NCBI RefSeq assembly: GCF_040256395.1
Contig: NZ_CP158296.1
Location: forward strand, 124,001-188,000
DNA length: 64,000 nucleotides
Direction: 5' to 3'
Source of the DNA: Deinococcus sonorensis KR-87
GTDB lineage: Bacteria; Deinococcota; Deinococci; Deinococcales; Deinococcaceae
Shown here: positions 28,601-37,277 of the stretch, in pieces
Position numbering within the stretch: the stretch's first letter is position 1
Layout of the letters: each line of letters opens with the position of its first letter
Position numbers and translations under genes: made by a program
The notes under the pieces: model-generated
What the model saw: only the letters and a program-made list of their open reading frames with translations
Told to the model about the DNA's origin: nothing
Database searches by the model: none

Positions 28601-28844
28601 CGGCGTGCATCCGAAGCGCGTCGTCCGGGTGAATCAGAGTCTGGATCGGCGCCGGCGTCCAGGCGCCGGCTGTCGTGAGCGCGCCGAGCGCCTCCCGGGC
28701 CGCCGGATTACAGGCCCTCACCTCACCGGCGGCATCCAGCAGCAGCACCAGGTCGGTGCTGTGGGTGAACAGCGCTTCCACAATACCGGCGCCCGGCTGA
28801 AACCAGGGCGCTGTTCTGGAGGGCTGATCGGGAGCGTTCTTCAC
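25665..28844 (-). CDS. Multi-PAS/GAF HD-GYP phosphodiesterase (cyclic-di-GMP)
   Basis: 1059 residues with no membrane segment. Order: PAS (about 15-130), GAF (140-300), three PAS domains (about 305-425, 430-550, 560-690), GAF (715-865), HD-GYP (875-1040). The catalytic domain keeps GAYLHDTGKVAIPD (HD) and HHERWDGTGYP (GYP), so it should hydrolyse c-di-GMP. PAS signatures such as YHPDDPEIGGILVNSRDVT recur, and one PAS ends in SSSRDVSARR. The start is a GTG preceded by GAGGT at proper spacing. It is divergent from the diguanylate cyclase at 29086, a setting suited to opposing control of the same second messenger. Confidence 0.92.
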   Translation of the reverse strand: MKNAPDQPSRTAPWFQPGAGIVEALFTHSTDLVLLLDAAGEVRACNPAAREALGALTTAGAWTPAPIQTLIHPDDALRMHAEVFGEAQPGASVGLSPFRVRGQAQRWRWLEGTAVNLLHDPEVQGLLVLARDVTARVVAERLGAAQQQVAAALSTATTADDVVAVILQHALEALGAAAGGVLRLTPDGAFLELLGSAGYEEQPGNAWARVPLSGPVPAAEAIRTGQDLLLSASAWDSLYPQLPRSSYQAAAALVLNHEGRPAGALTLHFRDDLQFTPEHRQFMRALADQCAYALERATLLDRLRTSEARHRKFNQFGADLVSVISPEGVLTYTTDATPRLLGYPVSALVGQSAFAFIFEADQPLVMQAIGQALATPGQPVQATYRFLHQDGRWIWIESIAAYHPDDPEIGGILVNSRDVTHQMALRDELKDREAAFRHLFAHNPLPMWVYDLQTLRVLEVNDAAVVKYGYSRQEFLQLHLKELRPGADRDAFETLIHDLPPVLQHADPVCHLRRDGTPIDVIVHGHGLTFADRPARLVVVEDVTEQLAAQRALQESERKFRLMAENSSNLITAQRVGDPEMYISPAVHELLGYTPEQAARLNHQDVLHPDDLPGYRTLRRSLIRGQGDRAELALRVRHAQGHYVWLETSARVVRDPLTGRATEYHSSSRDVSARRQAEAQVQAQVERYRQLLDLTEALEQQHDPTTLAYEALERYVSLTGDACGFYLRLHGEELRVVHSCEVNLSLHRGLTQGFPTLASFGSIGEVLRAGQPFFGVVDHGALPPQVAAVLGEFRSMAALPVFEDERLLGIFMLLSRRPEVDTEARRLLAAIAERVSVALERRLHMVQLASSREETLRALGLVLEYRDYETAGHTDRVVRLTERLARALGFSGSELDALRWGAYLHDTGKVAIPDSILRKPGKLDAEEWAVIQQHPVIGYELLQHLPNLPASTLEVVRHHHERWDGTGYPAQLAGEAIPLAARLFAVIDVYDALTDRRPYKRAWTSQEALAEIERTSGSHFDPQVARAFLELMASEHPDEPADDEGAALQPPCARTVPSL

Positions 28845-29085
28845 GGGACCTCGGGGGCGTGGTGGAAAAGACGTGCGTAGGTGGTGAAGCAGACCGTCGC
28901 AGGACCAACAGTCAGGGTCCGTAGAGGCTAGCTCATTGAACCTTGCGCCATTCTTACCGCGCCCTCAGCTTCTGTCACCAGTGCCAGGGGTCTTCATCGT
29001 CGTTCCGGTCAAGATCTTGTCAGAAGGGCGGGGGTAGCGTGAAGGCCACTCCCGTCCCCGCCCCCACATCCCTGGAGACCCGTTC

Positions 29086-30486
29086 ATGGCCAGAATCCGC
29101 ACTCAAGCTCAAGCCTCCGGTCACACCGTCCTGGTGGTGGACGATGATCCCGACCTGCTGAGTACCATCAGCAGACTGCTGCAGGCGGACGGCCACCAGG
29201 TGCTGGAGGCGCCGAGCGGCGCCGAGGCCGTGCGGCTGTGCCGTGAACACGACGTGCATCTGATGCTGCTCGACTACTTCATGCCCGGCATGACCGGAGA
29301 AGAGGTGGTGCGGCAGGTCCGCACCTTCGACCCGAGGGTGCAGATTGTGCTGCAGACCGGCTACGCTTCCGAGAAGCCGCCGCGCCAGATGCTGCGCGAG
29401 CTGGATATCCAGGGCTACCACGACAAGTCCGAAGGCCCCGACAAACTGCTCGTCTGGGTGGACGCCGCGCTCAAGACCTTCCGGCATGTGCGGGCGCTGC
29501 ACGCCTCGCGCAGCGGGCTGGAGTACATCCTGAACGCCGCGCCGGAGTTGCACCGCCTGCAGCCGCTGGAAGACCTGCTGCGCGGCATCCTGCTTCAGAT
29601 TCAGGGCATTCTGGGCTTCTCCGGCGCCTGCGTGGCCACCCACGCCCCCAACGGGCTGGTGGCCACGCCCGGCGACGCCGAGTTCATGATCCGGGTCGGC
29701 ACCGGGCGCTTTGAGTCCAGCCGCTGGCTGACGCTCAATCCGCAGGAGCAGGCGCTGATCCAGGCGGCAGCCAGCAGCGGCCAGAGTCTGCTGGGCGAGC
29801 AGACGGTGCTGCCGCTGAAGGTGGGCAGCCGGGTGGTCGGCGTGGCGCTGGTGGACAGCTCGTTTCAGAACGGGGACCTGCACCTCCTGGAACTGTTCGC
29901 GGCCCAGGCGGCGGTGGCGATGGAGAACGCGCGGCTGTATGAACTGGCCACCGTGGATGACCTGACCGGGCTGGCCAACAAGCGCGCCTGGCTGGCGCGC
30001 CTGGAAGAGACGGTGCAGCTGGCCACCCGCCATGACCTGCCCACCAGTGTGCTGATGCTGGACGTGGACCACTTCAAGCGCATCAACGACACGCACGGCC
30101 ACCTGGTGGGGGACCGGGTCCTGGCCGCGCTGGGCCAGTGCGTGCGGGGACACCTGCGCCGCTCCGATGTGGCGGGGCGCTACGGGGGTGAGGAGCTGGT
30201 GGTGCTGCTGCCGCACACCCCGCCGGCCGGCGCCCACGTGATCGCCGAACGGCTGCGGCGCTCCATTTCGGAGCTGAACTTCCAGGTGGAGCAGCAGGCG
30301 GTGCCGGTGCGGGTCAGCGTCGGGGTGGCGAGCCTGCCGTGCCCTGGCCCCTGGGACCAGTCGGCGGCGCTGTCGGAGGACGTGCTGGCGCGCGCCGACC
30401 GGGCGCTCTACGTGGCCAAACAGCAGGGCCGCGACCGGGTGGTGCAGGACCAGCTGACGGCTGACGCGGCCCCGGAGTGGGCGTGA
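29086..30486 (+). CDS. Response regulator diguanylate cyclase (REC-GAF-GGDEF)
   Basis: 466 residues. The receiver domain (12-130) has VVDDDPD and phosphoacceptor Asp63 in LLDYFMPGM. A GAF-like segment follows (about 140-285). The GGDEF domain begins at VDDLTGLANKRAW and has the active variant GGEEL at 367-371. An RxxD inhibitory site (358-361) sits exactly five residues before it, so product inhibition by c-di-GMP is expected. Its stop overlaps the kinase start as GTGA, implying that the kinase phosphorylates this receiver. Confidence 0.94.
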   Translation: MARIRTQAQASGHTVLVVDDDPDLLSTISRLLQADGHQVLEAPSGAEAVRLCREHDVHLMLLDYFMPGMTGEEVVRQVRTFDPRVQIVLQTGYASEKPPRQMLRELDIQGYHDKSEGPDKLLVWVDAALKTFRHVRALHASRSGLEYILNAAPELHRLQPLEDLLRGILLQIQGILGFSGACVATHAPNGLVATPGDAEFMIRVGTGRFESSRWLTLNPQEQALIQAAASSGQSLLGEQTVLPLKVGSRVVGVALVDSSFQNGDLHLLELFAAQAAVAMENARLYELATVDDLTGLANKRAWLARLEETVQLATRHDLPTSVLMLDVDHFKRINDTHGHLVGDRVLAALGQCVRGHLRRSDVAGRYGGEELVVLLPHTPPAGAHVIAERLRRSISELNFQVEQQAVPVRVSVGVASLPCPGPWDQSAALSEDVLARADRALYVAKQQGRDRVVQDQLTADAAPEWA

Positions 30487-32426
30487 CCCGCAGCCTGGAC
30501 CGCCCTGAAGCCGCCTCCCAGCCCCCACAGCTCCAGGCGGTCCTGGAACAGATCGGTGGGGTCGTCTGGACTGCCGATCCGGACACCGGGTCTGTCACCT
30601 TCATCAGTCCGCAGATCGAGGTGCTGCTGGGTCACACCGCGGAGTACTGGCTGCGTGCGCCGAGCCTCTGGGAGGACAGCCTGCATCCAGGAGACGCCGG
30701 GGTGACGCTGGCCGACATGGAGGCCGGCATCCGGCGTGGCCAGCCGTTCCAGCTGGACTACCGCATGCGGGCCCAGGACGGCCGCACCGTGTGGATCCGT
30801 GACTTCGTGACGCCCAACGTATCGGAGGGTCGCCTGGTGAGCATCAGCGGCTTGATGCTCGATATCACCTGGCAGCGCGAGGCCGAAGAGCGGGCGAAGC
30901 GTGAGGAGGCGCGGGCCCGCTCGCTGGTGGACAACAGCAGCGACGTGTTCGCTGTGGTAGACCCGGAGGGCCGCTACATCTACGTCAACCCGGCGGTGCA
31001 GGCGATCCACGGCATCCGGCCGGAGGAGGTGCTGGGCCGGCAGCTGTTCAGTGCCATTCATCGCGAGGACCTCGCATCGTGCCTCCACGACTTCCAGCGG
31101 GTCCTGGCGTCGCCGGACCTGACCGTAACCGGCATCTACCGGCACGTCTCGGGCAACGGGCGCTGGCGCTGGCTGGAAGTGACCAGCACCAACCGGCTGC
31201 GCGACCCGAACGTGGGCGGCATCGTGTGCCACTCGCGCGACGTGACCGACCGCAAGCTGGCGGAGCAGGCGCTGGAAGCCAGCGAGGGCCGCTTCCGTTC
31301 GCTGGTGCAGAACGCCTCCGACCTGATCACGGTGCTGGACGCGGGCGGGACGATCCTGTACGAGAGCCCGTCCATCCGGGCCGTGCTCGGCTACGAGCCG
31401 GACGCCATGGTGGGCCACAGCGTGCTGGAGTACCTGCCGGAGGAGAGTCACACCGAGATCATGGAGATGGTCGCGGCGCTGGTGGCGGGCGGGTTGGGCG
31501 CGACAGTGCGGCCCACCTTCCGCTTCCGGGCCGCCAGCGGCGAGTGGCGCTGGCTGGAAGCGCTCAGCACCAACCTGCTGGACGACCCGCACGTGGGCGG
31601 CCTGGTGGTCAACTCGCGCGACGTGACCGAGCAGCGGCTGGCCCAGCAGGCGCTGCGGGCCAGCCAGGACCGGCTGCTGTCCAGCGAGAAGCTGGCCAGC
31701 CTGGGCCGCCTGACCGCCGGCCTGGCGCACGAAATCAACACGCCGCTGGCCGCCACCATGAACCGCCTGCACGTGGCGCGCGAACTGGTGCAGGAATATC
31801 AGCGCTCCATCGGTCACCCGGAGGTGACGCCCGACGATCACCGCGAGATTGCCGGAGAGCTGTGGACCGCGCTGGACGAGGCCGGCAAGACCACCGCCCG
31901 CATCGGCGAGTTCATCCGCCAGATGCGTGGCCATACCCGTGACACGGTGAGTGGCGTGGCCGAGTTCGATCCGGCGCGGCTGGCCGGCGACACGCTCGCG
32001 ATGCTGGCGCACGAGGCGCGGGCCGCACAGGTGGAACTGCACCTGGAGTCGGTGCGCACGGCGCTGACGCTGCGCGGCGAACCCGGACGCTTCACGCAGG
32101 TGCTGACCAACCTGGTGATCAACGCGATCCATGCCTGCGAGGAGCGGGCCGGGGTGCGGCGGGTGGACGTGCGCTTCGTGAGCGGCGCCGAGGCCCTGCG
32201 GATGGAGGTGCAGGACAACGGCAGCGGCATTCGCCCGGAGGTGCTGCCCCGCATCTTCGATCCGCTGTACACCACCAAGGGGGTCGGCAAGGGCACCGGC
32301 CTGGGGCTTTCGATCATCCACGACATCGTGCAGGGGCATTTCGGCGGCAGCATCGAGGTGCAGACGGAGCTGGAGGTCGGCACCACCTTTGCCGTGCTGT
32401 TCCGGCCGGCGGCCCGACACTCTTAG
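30483..32426 (+). CDS. Three-PAS sensor histidine kinase
   Basis: 647 residues from the GTG at 30483, which has GGAG 5 nt upstream and overlaps the cyclase stop. Three PAS/PAC modules lie at about 15-130, 145-265 and 270-390; PAC ends such as GGIVCHSRDVTDRK and GGLVVNSRDVTEQR are nearly repeats of each other. HisKA has His416 in AGLAHEINTPLAAT. The ATPase domain has LTNLVINAIHACEE, DNGSGIRP and GKGTGLGLSI. It is cytosolic. The class with HEINTPL is typical of NtrB/ZraS-like kinases. The most likely partner is the co-translated REC-GGDEF protein. Confidence 0.93.
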   Translation: MTRSLDRPEAASQPPQLQAVLEQIGGVVWTADPDTGSVTFISPQIEVLLGHTAEYWLRAPSLWEDSLHPGDAGVTLADMEAGIRRGQPFQLDYRMRAQDGRTVWIRDFVTPNVSEGRLVSISGLMLDITWQREAEERAKREEARARSLVDNSSDVFAVVDPEGRYIYVNPAVQAIHGIRPEEVLGRQLFSAIHREDLASCLHDFQRVLASPDLTVTGIYRHVSGNGRWRWLEVTSTNRLRDPNVGGIVCHSRDVTDRKLAEQALEASEGRFRSLVQNASDLITVLDAGGTILYESPSIRAVLGYEPDAMVGHSVLEYLPEESHTEIMEMVAALVAGGLGATVRPTFRFRAASGEWRWLEALSTNLLDDPHVGGLVVNSRDVTEQRLAQQALRASQDRLLSSEKLASLGRLTAGLAHEINTPLAATMNRLHVARELVQEYQRSIGHPEVTPDDHREIAGELWTALDEAGKTTARIGEFIRQMRGHTRDTVSGVAEFDPARLAGDTLAMLAHEARAAQVELHLESVRTALTLRGEPGRFTQVLTNLVINAIHACEERAGVRRVDVRFVSGAEALRMEVQDNGSGIRPEVLPRIFDPLYTTKGVGKGTGLGLSIIHDIVQGHFGGSIEVQTELEVGTTFAVLFRPAARHS

Positions 32427-33643
32427 AGCGGCTCTCTCACCCGCTCGATCAGGCGGCCCAGGATGTGTTCGCCGTCCACCGACAGCCCGTTGTGCTCGTA
32501 CTCGCTGGTGAGCCACAGCCGCATGTTGCGGATCTCGGCGGCCGTTTCTTCCGAAAACGCGCGCTCCACATACATGTCGTCGGTATACGCGATGGCCGCC
32601 ACCGGCACCCGGTTCTGGCGCAGCTGGTGGATGTCATAGAGCCGGGGCCAGCGCTCCTGGGCGAGCAGATGGGCGGCCTCACGGAGCGGCCGCAGCGCCG
32701 ACGACTCCTCGAACATCCACGGGTACACCATCTCGCCGGTGAAGTACTCCTCCGGAAATTCGGGTGGCTGCACCCGCTCGGCGGCCCAGCCGCTGACCAC
32801 CCCGTCGGCGTAACAGGCCTCGTGGATCACGGCGTACAGGGGGTTGCGGGCGAAGCCGAAGGCCGCCTCTACCCCATGCAGGAAGGCGGGCGACCCGGCC
32901 GGGAAGTCCAGCAGGTAGTGCAGCTGCTCCAGCCCCGCGCCCATGCCCATGCTCTGGCCCACCTGCTGGAACCGCCGCGAGGTCAGGCGGTCGCCGGACG
33001 GCAGCCGCACGTCCTCCTGCTGGAGCAGCCGGTGAATGGCCCGGACCTGCTCCAGGTGCTCCGGGTGGCGGGCGTAGAAGCGCCGGTTGCGGTCCATGAC
33101 CCGCCGGTAGGTGGCGCGGTACACGTCCTCGGTGGGGCGGCCGATGGGTGGCAGGCCGCCGGTGATGAATGCTTCCCGCAGGCCGTCCGGCGCGAACGAC
33201 AGGTAGGTCGTGACGCAGAAGCCGCCGAAGCTCTGTCCCAGCACGCTCCAGCGCTCCACCCCCAGCGCCTCCCGGATGCGTTCAGCGTCGCGCACGATGC
33301 TGTCGGCCCGGAAGTGCCGCAGGTAATCCGCCTGCTGCTGCGGCGTCAGGCCCGGCAGTGTGCCGACCGGCGTGGAGCGGCCAGTGCCGCGCTGGTCCAG
33401 CAGCAGCACCCGGTAGTCCCTGAGCGCGCGCTCCAGCCACGCTGGCGGGTTTACCGGGCGCCCCGCCTCGAAGCCGGGACCGCCCTGAAAGTACACCAGG
33501 TAGGGGCGCTGCAGGCCGTCCGGGTCGGCCACCTCGCGGGCGAACACCTGCAGCTGCGGACCGTCAGGCTGAGCGTGGTCCAGCGGCAGCTGGAAGTCGT
33601 GGTCGGTGATCACCAGGCCGCCCAGGCGATAGGAGAGAGGCAT
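32423..33643 (-). CDS. Alpha/beta hydrolase, proline iminopeptidase-like
   Basis: 406 residues with the alpha/beta hydrolase core. The oxyanion region is VYFQGGPGFEAGRP, followed by LLDQRGTGRSTP. The nucleophile elbow is GQSFGGFC (about residue 140), and the C-terminal catalytic aspartate and histidine are in AYTDDMYVE and SEYEHNGL. This is the S33 prolyl aminopeptidase arrangement, cutting N-terminal proline from peptides, although the family also contains other esterases. No signal peptide. TAGAGT lies 6 nt before the ATG. Its end overlaps the kinase gene by 4 nt. Confidence 0.9.
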   Translation of the reverse strand: MPLSYRLGGLVITDHDFQLPLDHAQPDGPQLQVFAREVADPDGLQRPYLVYFQGGPGFEAGRPVNPPAWLERALRDYRVLLLDQRGTGRSTPVGTLPGLTPQQQADYLRHFRADSIVRDAERIREALGVERWSVLGQSFGGFCVTTYLSFAPDGLREAFITGGLPPIGRPTEDVYRATYRRVMDRNRRFYARHPEHLEQVRAIHRLLQQEDVRLPSGDRLTSRRFQQVGQSMGMGAGLEQLHYLLDFPAGSPAFLHGVEAAFGFARNPLYAVIHEACYADGVVSGWAAERVQPPEFPEEYFTGEMVYPWMFEESSALRPLREAAHLLAQERWPRLYDIHQLRQNRVPVAAIAYTDDMYVERAFSEETAAEIRNMRLWLTSEYEHNGLSVDGEHILGRLIERVREPL

Positions 33644-33667
33644 GGCGCCACTCTACCCGGGCCGGGC

Positions 33668-33886
33668 TCAGGGGATCAGGTACGGCTGGTGCGGGCCAGC
33701 GTATCCGGCCGAGTGGGGAGGCGGCGCGGTCTGGAGGCGGACCAGCTCCAGGTGCGCGGGCCTGGCTGAACTCGACCTGCCACTGCCGGCTCCGGGGTCC
33801 AGCCGGGGCAGCCAGCCGGTGGCGAGCGTACAGGACAACACTGGCAGGGCGAGGATCAGCGCGGCGGTGCGGGGCAGTGCCTTCAT
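33668..33886 (-). CDS. Small predicted lipoprotein
   Basis: 72 residues, starting at an ATG with a strong ribosome site (AAGGAGGG, 7 nt upstream). The N-terminus is a lipoprotein-like signal, MKALPRTAALILALPVLSC, with cysteine at position 19 preceded by LPVLS. The remaining 50 residues are Pro/Ser/Ala-rich and have no family. It lies 24 nt upstream of the hydrolase gene on the same strand. Such short genes are easily missed; the signal and ribosome site together make it credible. Confidence 0.6.
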   Translation of the reverse strand: MKALPRTAALILALPVLSCTLATGWLPRLDPGAGSGRSSSARPAHLELVRLQTAPPPHSAGYAGPHQPYLIP

Positions 33887-34129
33887 GGTTTCCCTCCTTG
33901 ATCCGTCGGCGTCCACCGACACCGTCAGGGTAGGCAGCAGGGTGCAGGCGGCACATCGAGAGCATTTGGTAGTCAGGGAGTTGCGGGAGGGGGAAGACTG
34001 AGTAGTGCCAGAGCCGCGCCCGCTGCAGTAAGCTGGAGGCACCACTCCGGACGTCCCGGCCGGCTCAGGTGCTGATCCCGCCACTTCCCTCCGATCGGCC
34101 CGTCTCGCCCCGGTGGTCGGGGGAACACC

Positions 34130-36400
34130 ATGTCTGAGCGTCAGGTTCAGTCCGCAAGCGTGGGGCTGCCGCTGCCCGCGCGGCCGCTGATCGGCCGGGA
34201 GACGGAACTCCGAACCGCCAGCCGGCTGCTCCAGACGCCGGGCGTGCGGCTGTTGACGCTGCGCGGTCCCGGCGGCATTGGTAAGACGCGGCTGGCTGTG
34301 GAGCTGGCCCAGCTGCTCGCGCCGGAGTTTGAGGGTGGATCCGTCTGGGTGGGGCTGGCCGCCCTGTCGGACGCGCTGCAGGTGCTGCCAGCGATTGCGA
34401 GTGCCCTAGAAGTGCCGACCGCCACGCCGGAAGCGATTGCCGCACACCTGACGGGCCGGCGTATCCTGTTGGTCCTCGACAACGCCGAGCACCTGCCGGC
34501 CGCCGCGCCGGACCTGGCCCGCCTGCTGGCCCAGGCACCGGGGCTGAGCCTGCTGGTGACCAGCCGCGCGGCCCTGAACCTGCAGGGCGAGCGTGAACTC
34601 CCAGTCGGACCGTTGTCCCTACCCTCCGCACAGCGTACAGCTGAGCAGAGCGGCGCCGTGCAGCTGTTCCTGGAGTGTGCCCGGGCCATCGACCCGCAGC
34701 TGAACCTGGACGCCCAGACCCGGCCGCGGATCGAACAGCTGTGTGTCCGGCTGGAAGGCGTGCCGCTGGCGCTGGAACTGGCTGCCGCCCGGCTGCGGGC
34801 CGTGTCCCTGGAAGGATTGCTCGGCTGGCTGGACCACCCGCTGGAGGTGCTGACCGGCGGGCCCAGTGACGGCCCGCACCACGGCAGCTCGCTGCGCGGC
34901 ACCATCCGCTGGAGCTACGACCTGCTGGACCCGCCGCTACAGGCGGTGTTCCGGGCCTGCAGCGTGTTCGTGAACGGCTTCACGCTGCCGGCGCTGGACG
35001 CGGTGGCCGGCCACGCTGGCGTCCGGGACGCGATCATCCGGCTGGCCGAGCACAGCCTGCTCCAGCCGGTCAGCGGGAGTCCGGAGCCCAGGTGGAAGCT
35101 GCTGGAACCGGTCCGGGAGTTCGGGCGCGAACAGTTGGCCGCTGATCCGGAGGCGGACATGCTGCACGAGCGGCACGCGGCGTATTATCTGGCGCTCGCA
35201 GAGCAGGTCGTCAAGGTAGGCGATGAAGCCCCCCTGGAGTGGCACGCCTCCATGACCGCCGAGGACGCCAACCTGCAGGCTGCCCTCGCGTGGTGGGTGG
35301 AGCACCAGCAGACCGCCCAGGCCATGCGCCTGATTCTGGCGCTGGGATATCACTGGGGAGGGGAGGCGCCGCTGCTGCAGCTTGGCTGGCTCGAGCGGTC
35401 GGCTGCCCTGCCGGACGCTGCTGCCCATCCGGCGCTTCTGGCGGCCGTCCTGAGCGACCTGGGCCAGTGCAGCATGAACGTGCGGCGGTTCGGCCCAGCC
35501 AGACCAGCCCTGGAGGCGGCACTGCGGCTGTACCGCGAGCTGAACGACCGCGAGGGTGAGGTCTGCACCCACCTCAGTTACGCGGGCCTGTTGTCCAGTG
35601 TCGGTGAGTACGCGGAGGCGCGTCGGCTCTACGATCAGCTGGAAGCCCATTTTGACGAGCACCCGCACGACCTGACCCGCATGGCCGTCATCAACAATAC
35701 GGGTGTGGCGTGGCTGCGGCAGAATCGGCCGGGCGAGGCGCTGGGTGACTTCGAGCGCGCCTACCAGTTCAGCGTTCAGGAGAACTACGATCTGGGCATC
35801 GCGTTTGGCCTGACCATGCGACACTGGGCCAGCTACCTGCTGGGCAGGGGACAAGAAGCGCTGCCGCTGGCGAGCGAGGCCTGGAAGCGGACCCTGCGCC
35901 TCCACTACCCGCTGCTGCGCTATACGCTGCCGCATCAGCTGGCCTTTGAGGCCCGTGACGCGGGCCGGCTGACGCTGGCGGCCCAGCTGGTGGGCTGCAG
36001 CGAGGCGATGCGGGCCAGGACGAACGCACCCTGGGATGACTGTATTGCGCCTCATGTGCAGCAGCTGGACAACGCCCTTCAGGCGGATCTGGGCGAGGCG
36101 TATGCTCGGGAGCGGGCCATCGGAGGCACGCTGAGCCTGGACAACCTGACGCCGCAGGTTCTGGCCTGGCTGGACGAACCGTCCACCACCCGGCCCGCTC
36201 CCGCCCCTGGCCTGACAGCCCGCGAGCTGGAGGTGTTGCGGCTGCTGAGCCAGGGCCTCTCGGACAAGCGGATCTCTCAGCTGCTCAAGATCAGCTCCAC
36301 CACGGTCAGCAAACACGTGTCAAACATGCTGGGCAAGCAGGGATTTCACAACCGCGTGGAACTGGCGCGCTGGGCCACACTCAATCACCTGCCCGGGTGA
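34130..36400 (+). CDS. LuxR-family regulator with N-terminal NB-ARC-like ATPase and TPR-like middle
   Basis: 756 residues. Walker A GPGGIGKT at 46-53, Walker B in RRILLVLDNAEHLP and sensor-like LLVTSRAALN indicate a STAND-class ATPase. Helical repeats fill about 370-650 (LGQCSMNVRRFGPARPALEA, LGDFERAYQF). The C-terminus is a LuxR helix-turn-helix (LTARELEVLRLLSQGLSDKR, then STTVSKHVSNML). It would act as an ATP-dependent switch that activates transcription after ligand binding. Targets are unknown; the neighbouring DinB gene is one candidate. Confidence 0.9.
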   Translation: MSERQVQSASVGLPLPARPLIGRETELRTASRLLQTPGVRLLTLRGPGGIGKTRLAVELAQLLAPEFEGGSVWVGLAALSDALQVLPAIASALEVPTATPEAIAAHLTGRRILLVLDNAEHLPAAAPDLARLLAQAPGLSLLVTSRAALNLQGERELPVGPLSLPSAQRTAEQSGAVQLFLECARAIDPQLNLDAQTRPRIEQLCVRLEGVPLALELAAARLRAVSLEGLLGWLDHPLEVLTGGPSDGPHHGSSLRGTIRWSYDLLDPPLQAVFRACSVFVNGFTLPALDAVAGHAGVRDAIIRLAEHSLLQPVSGSPEPRWKLLEPVREFGREQLAADPEADMLHERHAAYYLALAEQVVKVGDEAPLEWHASMTAEDANLQAALAWWVEHQQTAQAMRLILALGYHWGGEAPLLQLGWLERSAALPDAAAHPALLAAVLSDLGQCSMNVRRFGPARPALEAALRLYRELNDREGEVCTHLSYAGLLSSVGEYAEARRLYDQLEAHFDEHPHDLTRMAVINNTGVAWLRQNRPGEALGDFERAYQFSVQENYDLGIAFGLTMRHWASYLLGRGQEALPLASEAWKRTLRLHYPLLRYTLPHQLAFEARDAGRLTLAAQLVGCSEAMRARTNAPWDDCIAPHVQQLDNALQADLGEAYARERAIGGTLSLDNLTPQVLAWLDEPSTTRPAPAPGLTARELEVLRLLSQGLSDKRISQLLKISSTTVSKHVSNMLGKQGFHNRVELARWATLNHLPG

Positions 36401-36562
36401 CGCGCTACTGAATTCTGGGGGTGCGGAGCCGAGGCGGCGTGGCCTACCCTGAGGTGTCACCGATCAGGAACTCCGGGGTTGGCCTGCGGAGCCCCCGGAC
36501 CGGTGTGTCGGGCGAGGGCGGTGCGTCTGGCTGAAGGTCGTTGGCCGTCTCAGGAGGTACAA

Positions 36563-37120
36563 ATGTCTGAGGTCACTGATCCTGTTGTGCTCGACGCCTA
36601 CTTGCCCAGGACCATCTTCTACAACGATCAGCATCAGCTCGACGGCGCGATGGCTGACGCCCTGCAGGGGCTGGATCACCTGCAGCAGTGGCTTCATGGT
36701 GTCCCTGAGTCTGCGTTGCACCAGCCGGTCGCGCCCGGCAAGTGGAGCCCAGCTGAGTACGCCGATCACCTGGTCCGCACCAACCGCATGATCAGGCAGC
36801 GGCTCCAGGCCCACCTGGATGGAGAGGCCCATGAACAGGTCGGCTACGGCGCGGTCTACCCGGACGGACGGGTCGTGGCGCACAGCGGGACCGAGCCGGT
36901 GCCCGGTCAGAACCGGGAGGTGCTGACCCGCGCCCTGGCCCGCTCGCACTCGGAGGTGATGGAGCTGATCAGCCGCTACGCGGTGGAGGGGCGGCTCACT
37001 GAACCCTGCCTGCCCCATCAGTATTTCGGCACCCTGAATGCCGAAGAGACCGCCCAGCTGATCGCCGCCCACTACCGGCGTCATCTGGCCCAGCTGCTCC
37101 CGGCTGCCGAACCGCTGTAA
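36563..37120 (+). CDS. DinB-family metal-dependent protein
   Basis: 185 residues of the four-helix DinB/YfiT-like fold. The three metal-binding histidine positions are visible in LDHLQQWLHG, EYADHLVRTNRM and AHYRRHLAQ. DinB-family proteins are greatly expanded in Deinococcus and often act as thiol-dependent transferases or have unknown function. Start ATG has a near-perfect ribosome site (AGGAGG, 6 nt upstream); the longer frame from 36479 is not supported. It is a single gene downstream of the LuxR-type regulator. Confidence 0.82.
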   Translation: MSEVTDPVVLDAYLPRTIFYNDQHQLDGAMADALQGLDHLQQWLHGVPESALHQPVAPGKWSPAEYADHLVRTNRMIRQRLQAHLDGEAHEQVGYGAVYPDGRVVAHSGTEPVPGQNREVLTRALARSHSEVMELISRYAVEGRLTEPCLPHQYFGTLNAEETAQLIAAHYRRHLAQLLPAAEPL

Positions 37121-37198
37121 GGAGAGCGCACCCTGGCCGTCAGCAAGGTGTGGAGATCAGCCCTGGACGCCGGGTGCCGGGGCGGGAGAATGACAGAA

Positions 37199-37244
37199 CA
37201 AGCCCGCCCTAGCGCCAGCGCGGGCGCCGGATGGGGCAGGCTTG
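37199..37244. terminator. Candidate bidirectional hairpin between convergent genes
   Basis: caagcccgccc (37199-37209) pairs with gggcaggcttg (37234-37244) with one mismatch. The GC-rich 24-nt loop can form an inner stem. It lies between the converging DinB and lipoprotein genes. No clear T-run flanks it, so the call rests on position and pairing only. Confidence 0.4.
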
Positions 37245-37277
37245 CTGAGCGACTCTGACGGGGGCCGCCCCAGTCAC

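Noticed and set aside
30408..32516. 702-codon minus-strand frame opposite the PAS kinase
   Set aside because: It is the shadow of a kinase with full catalytic motifs.
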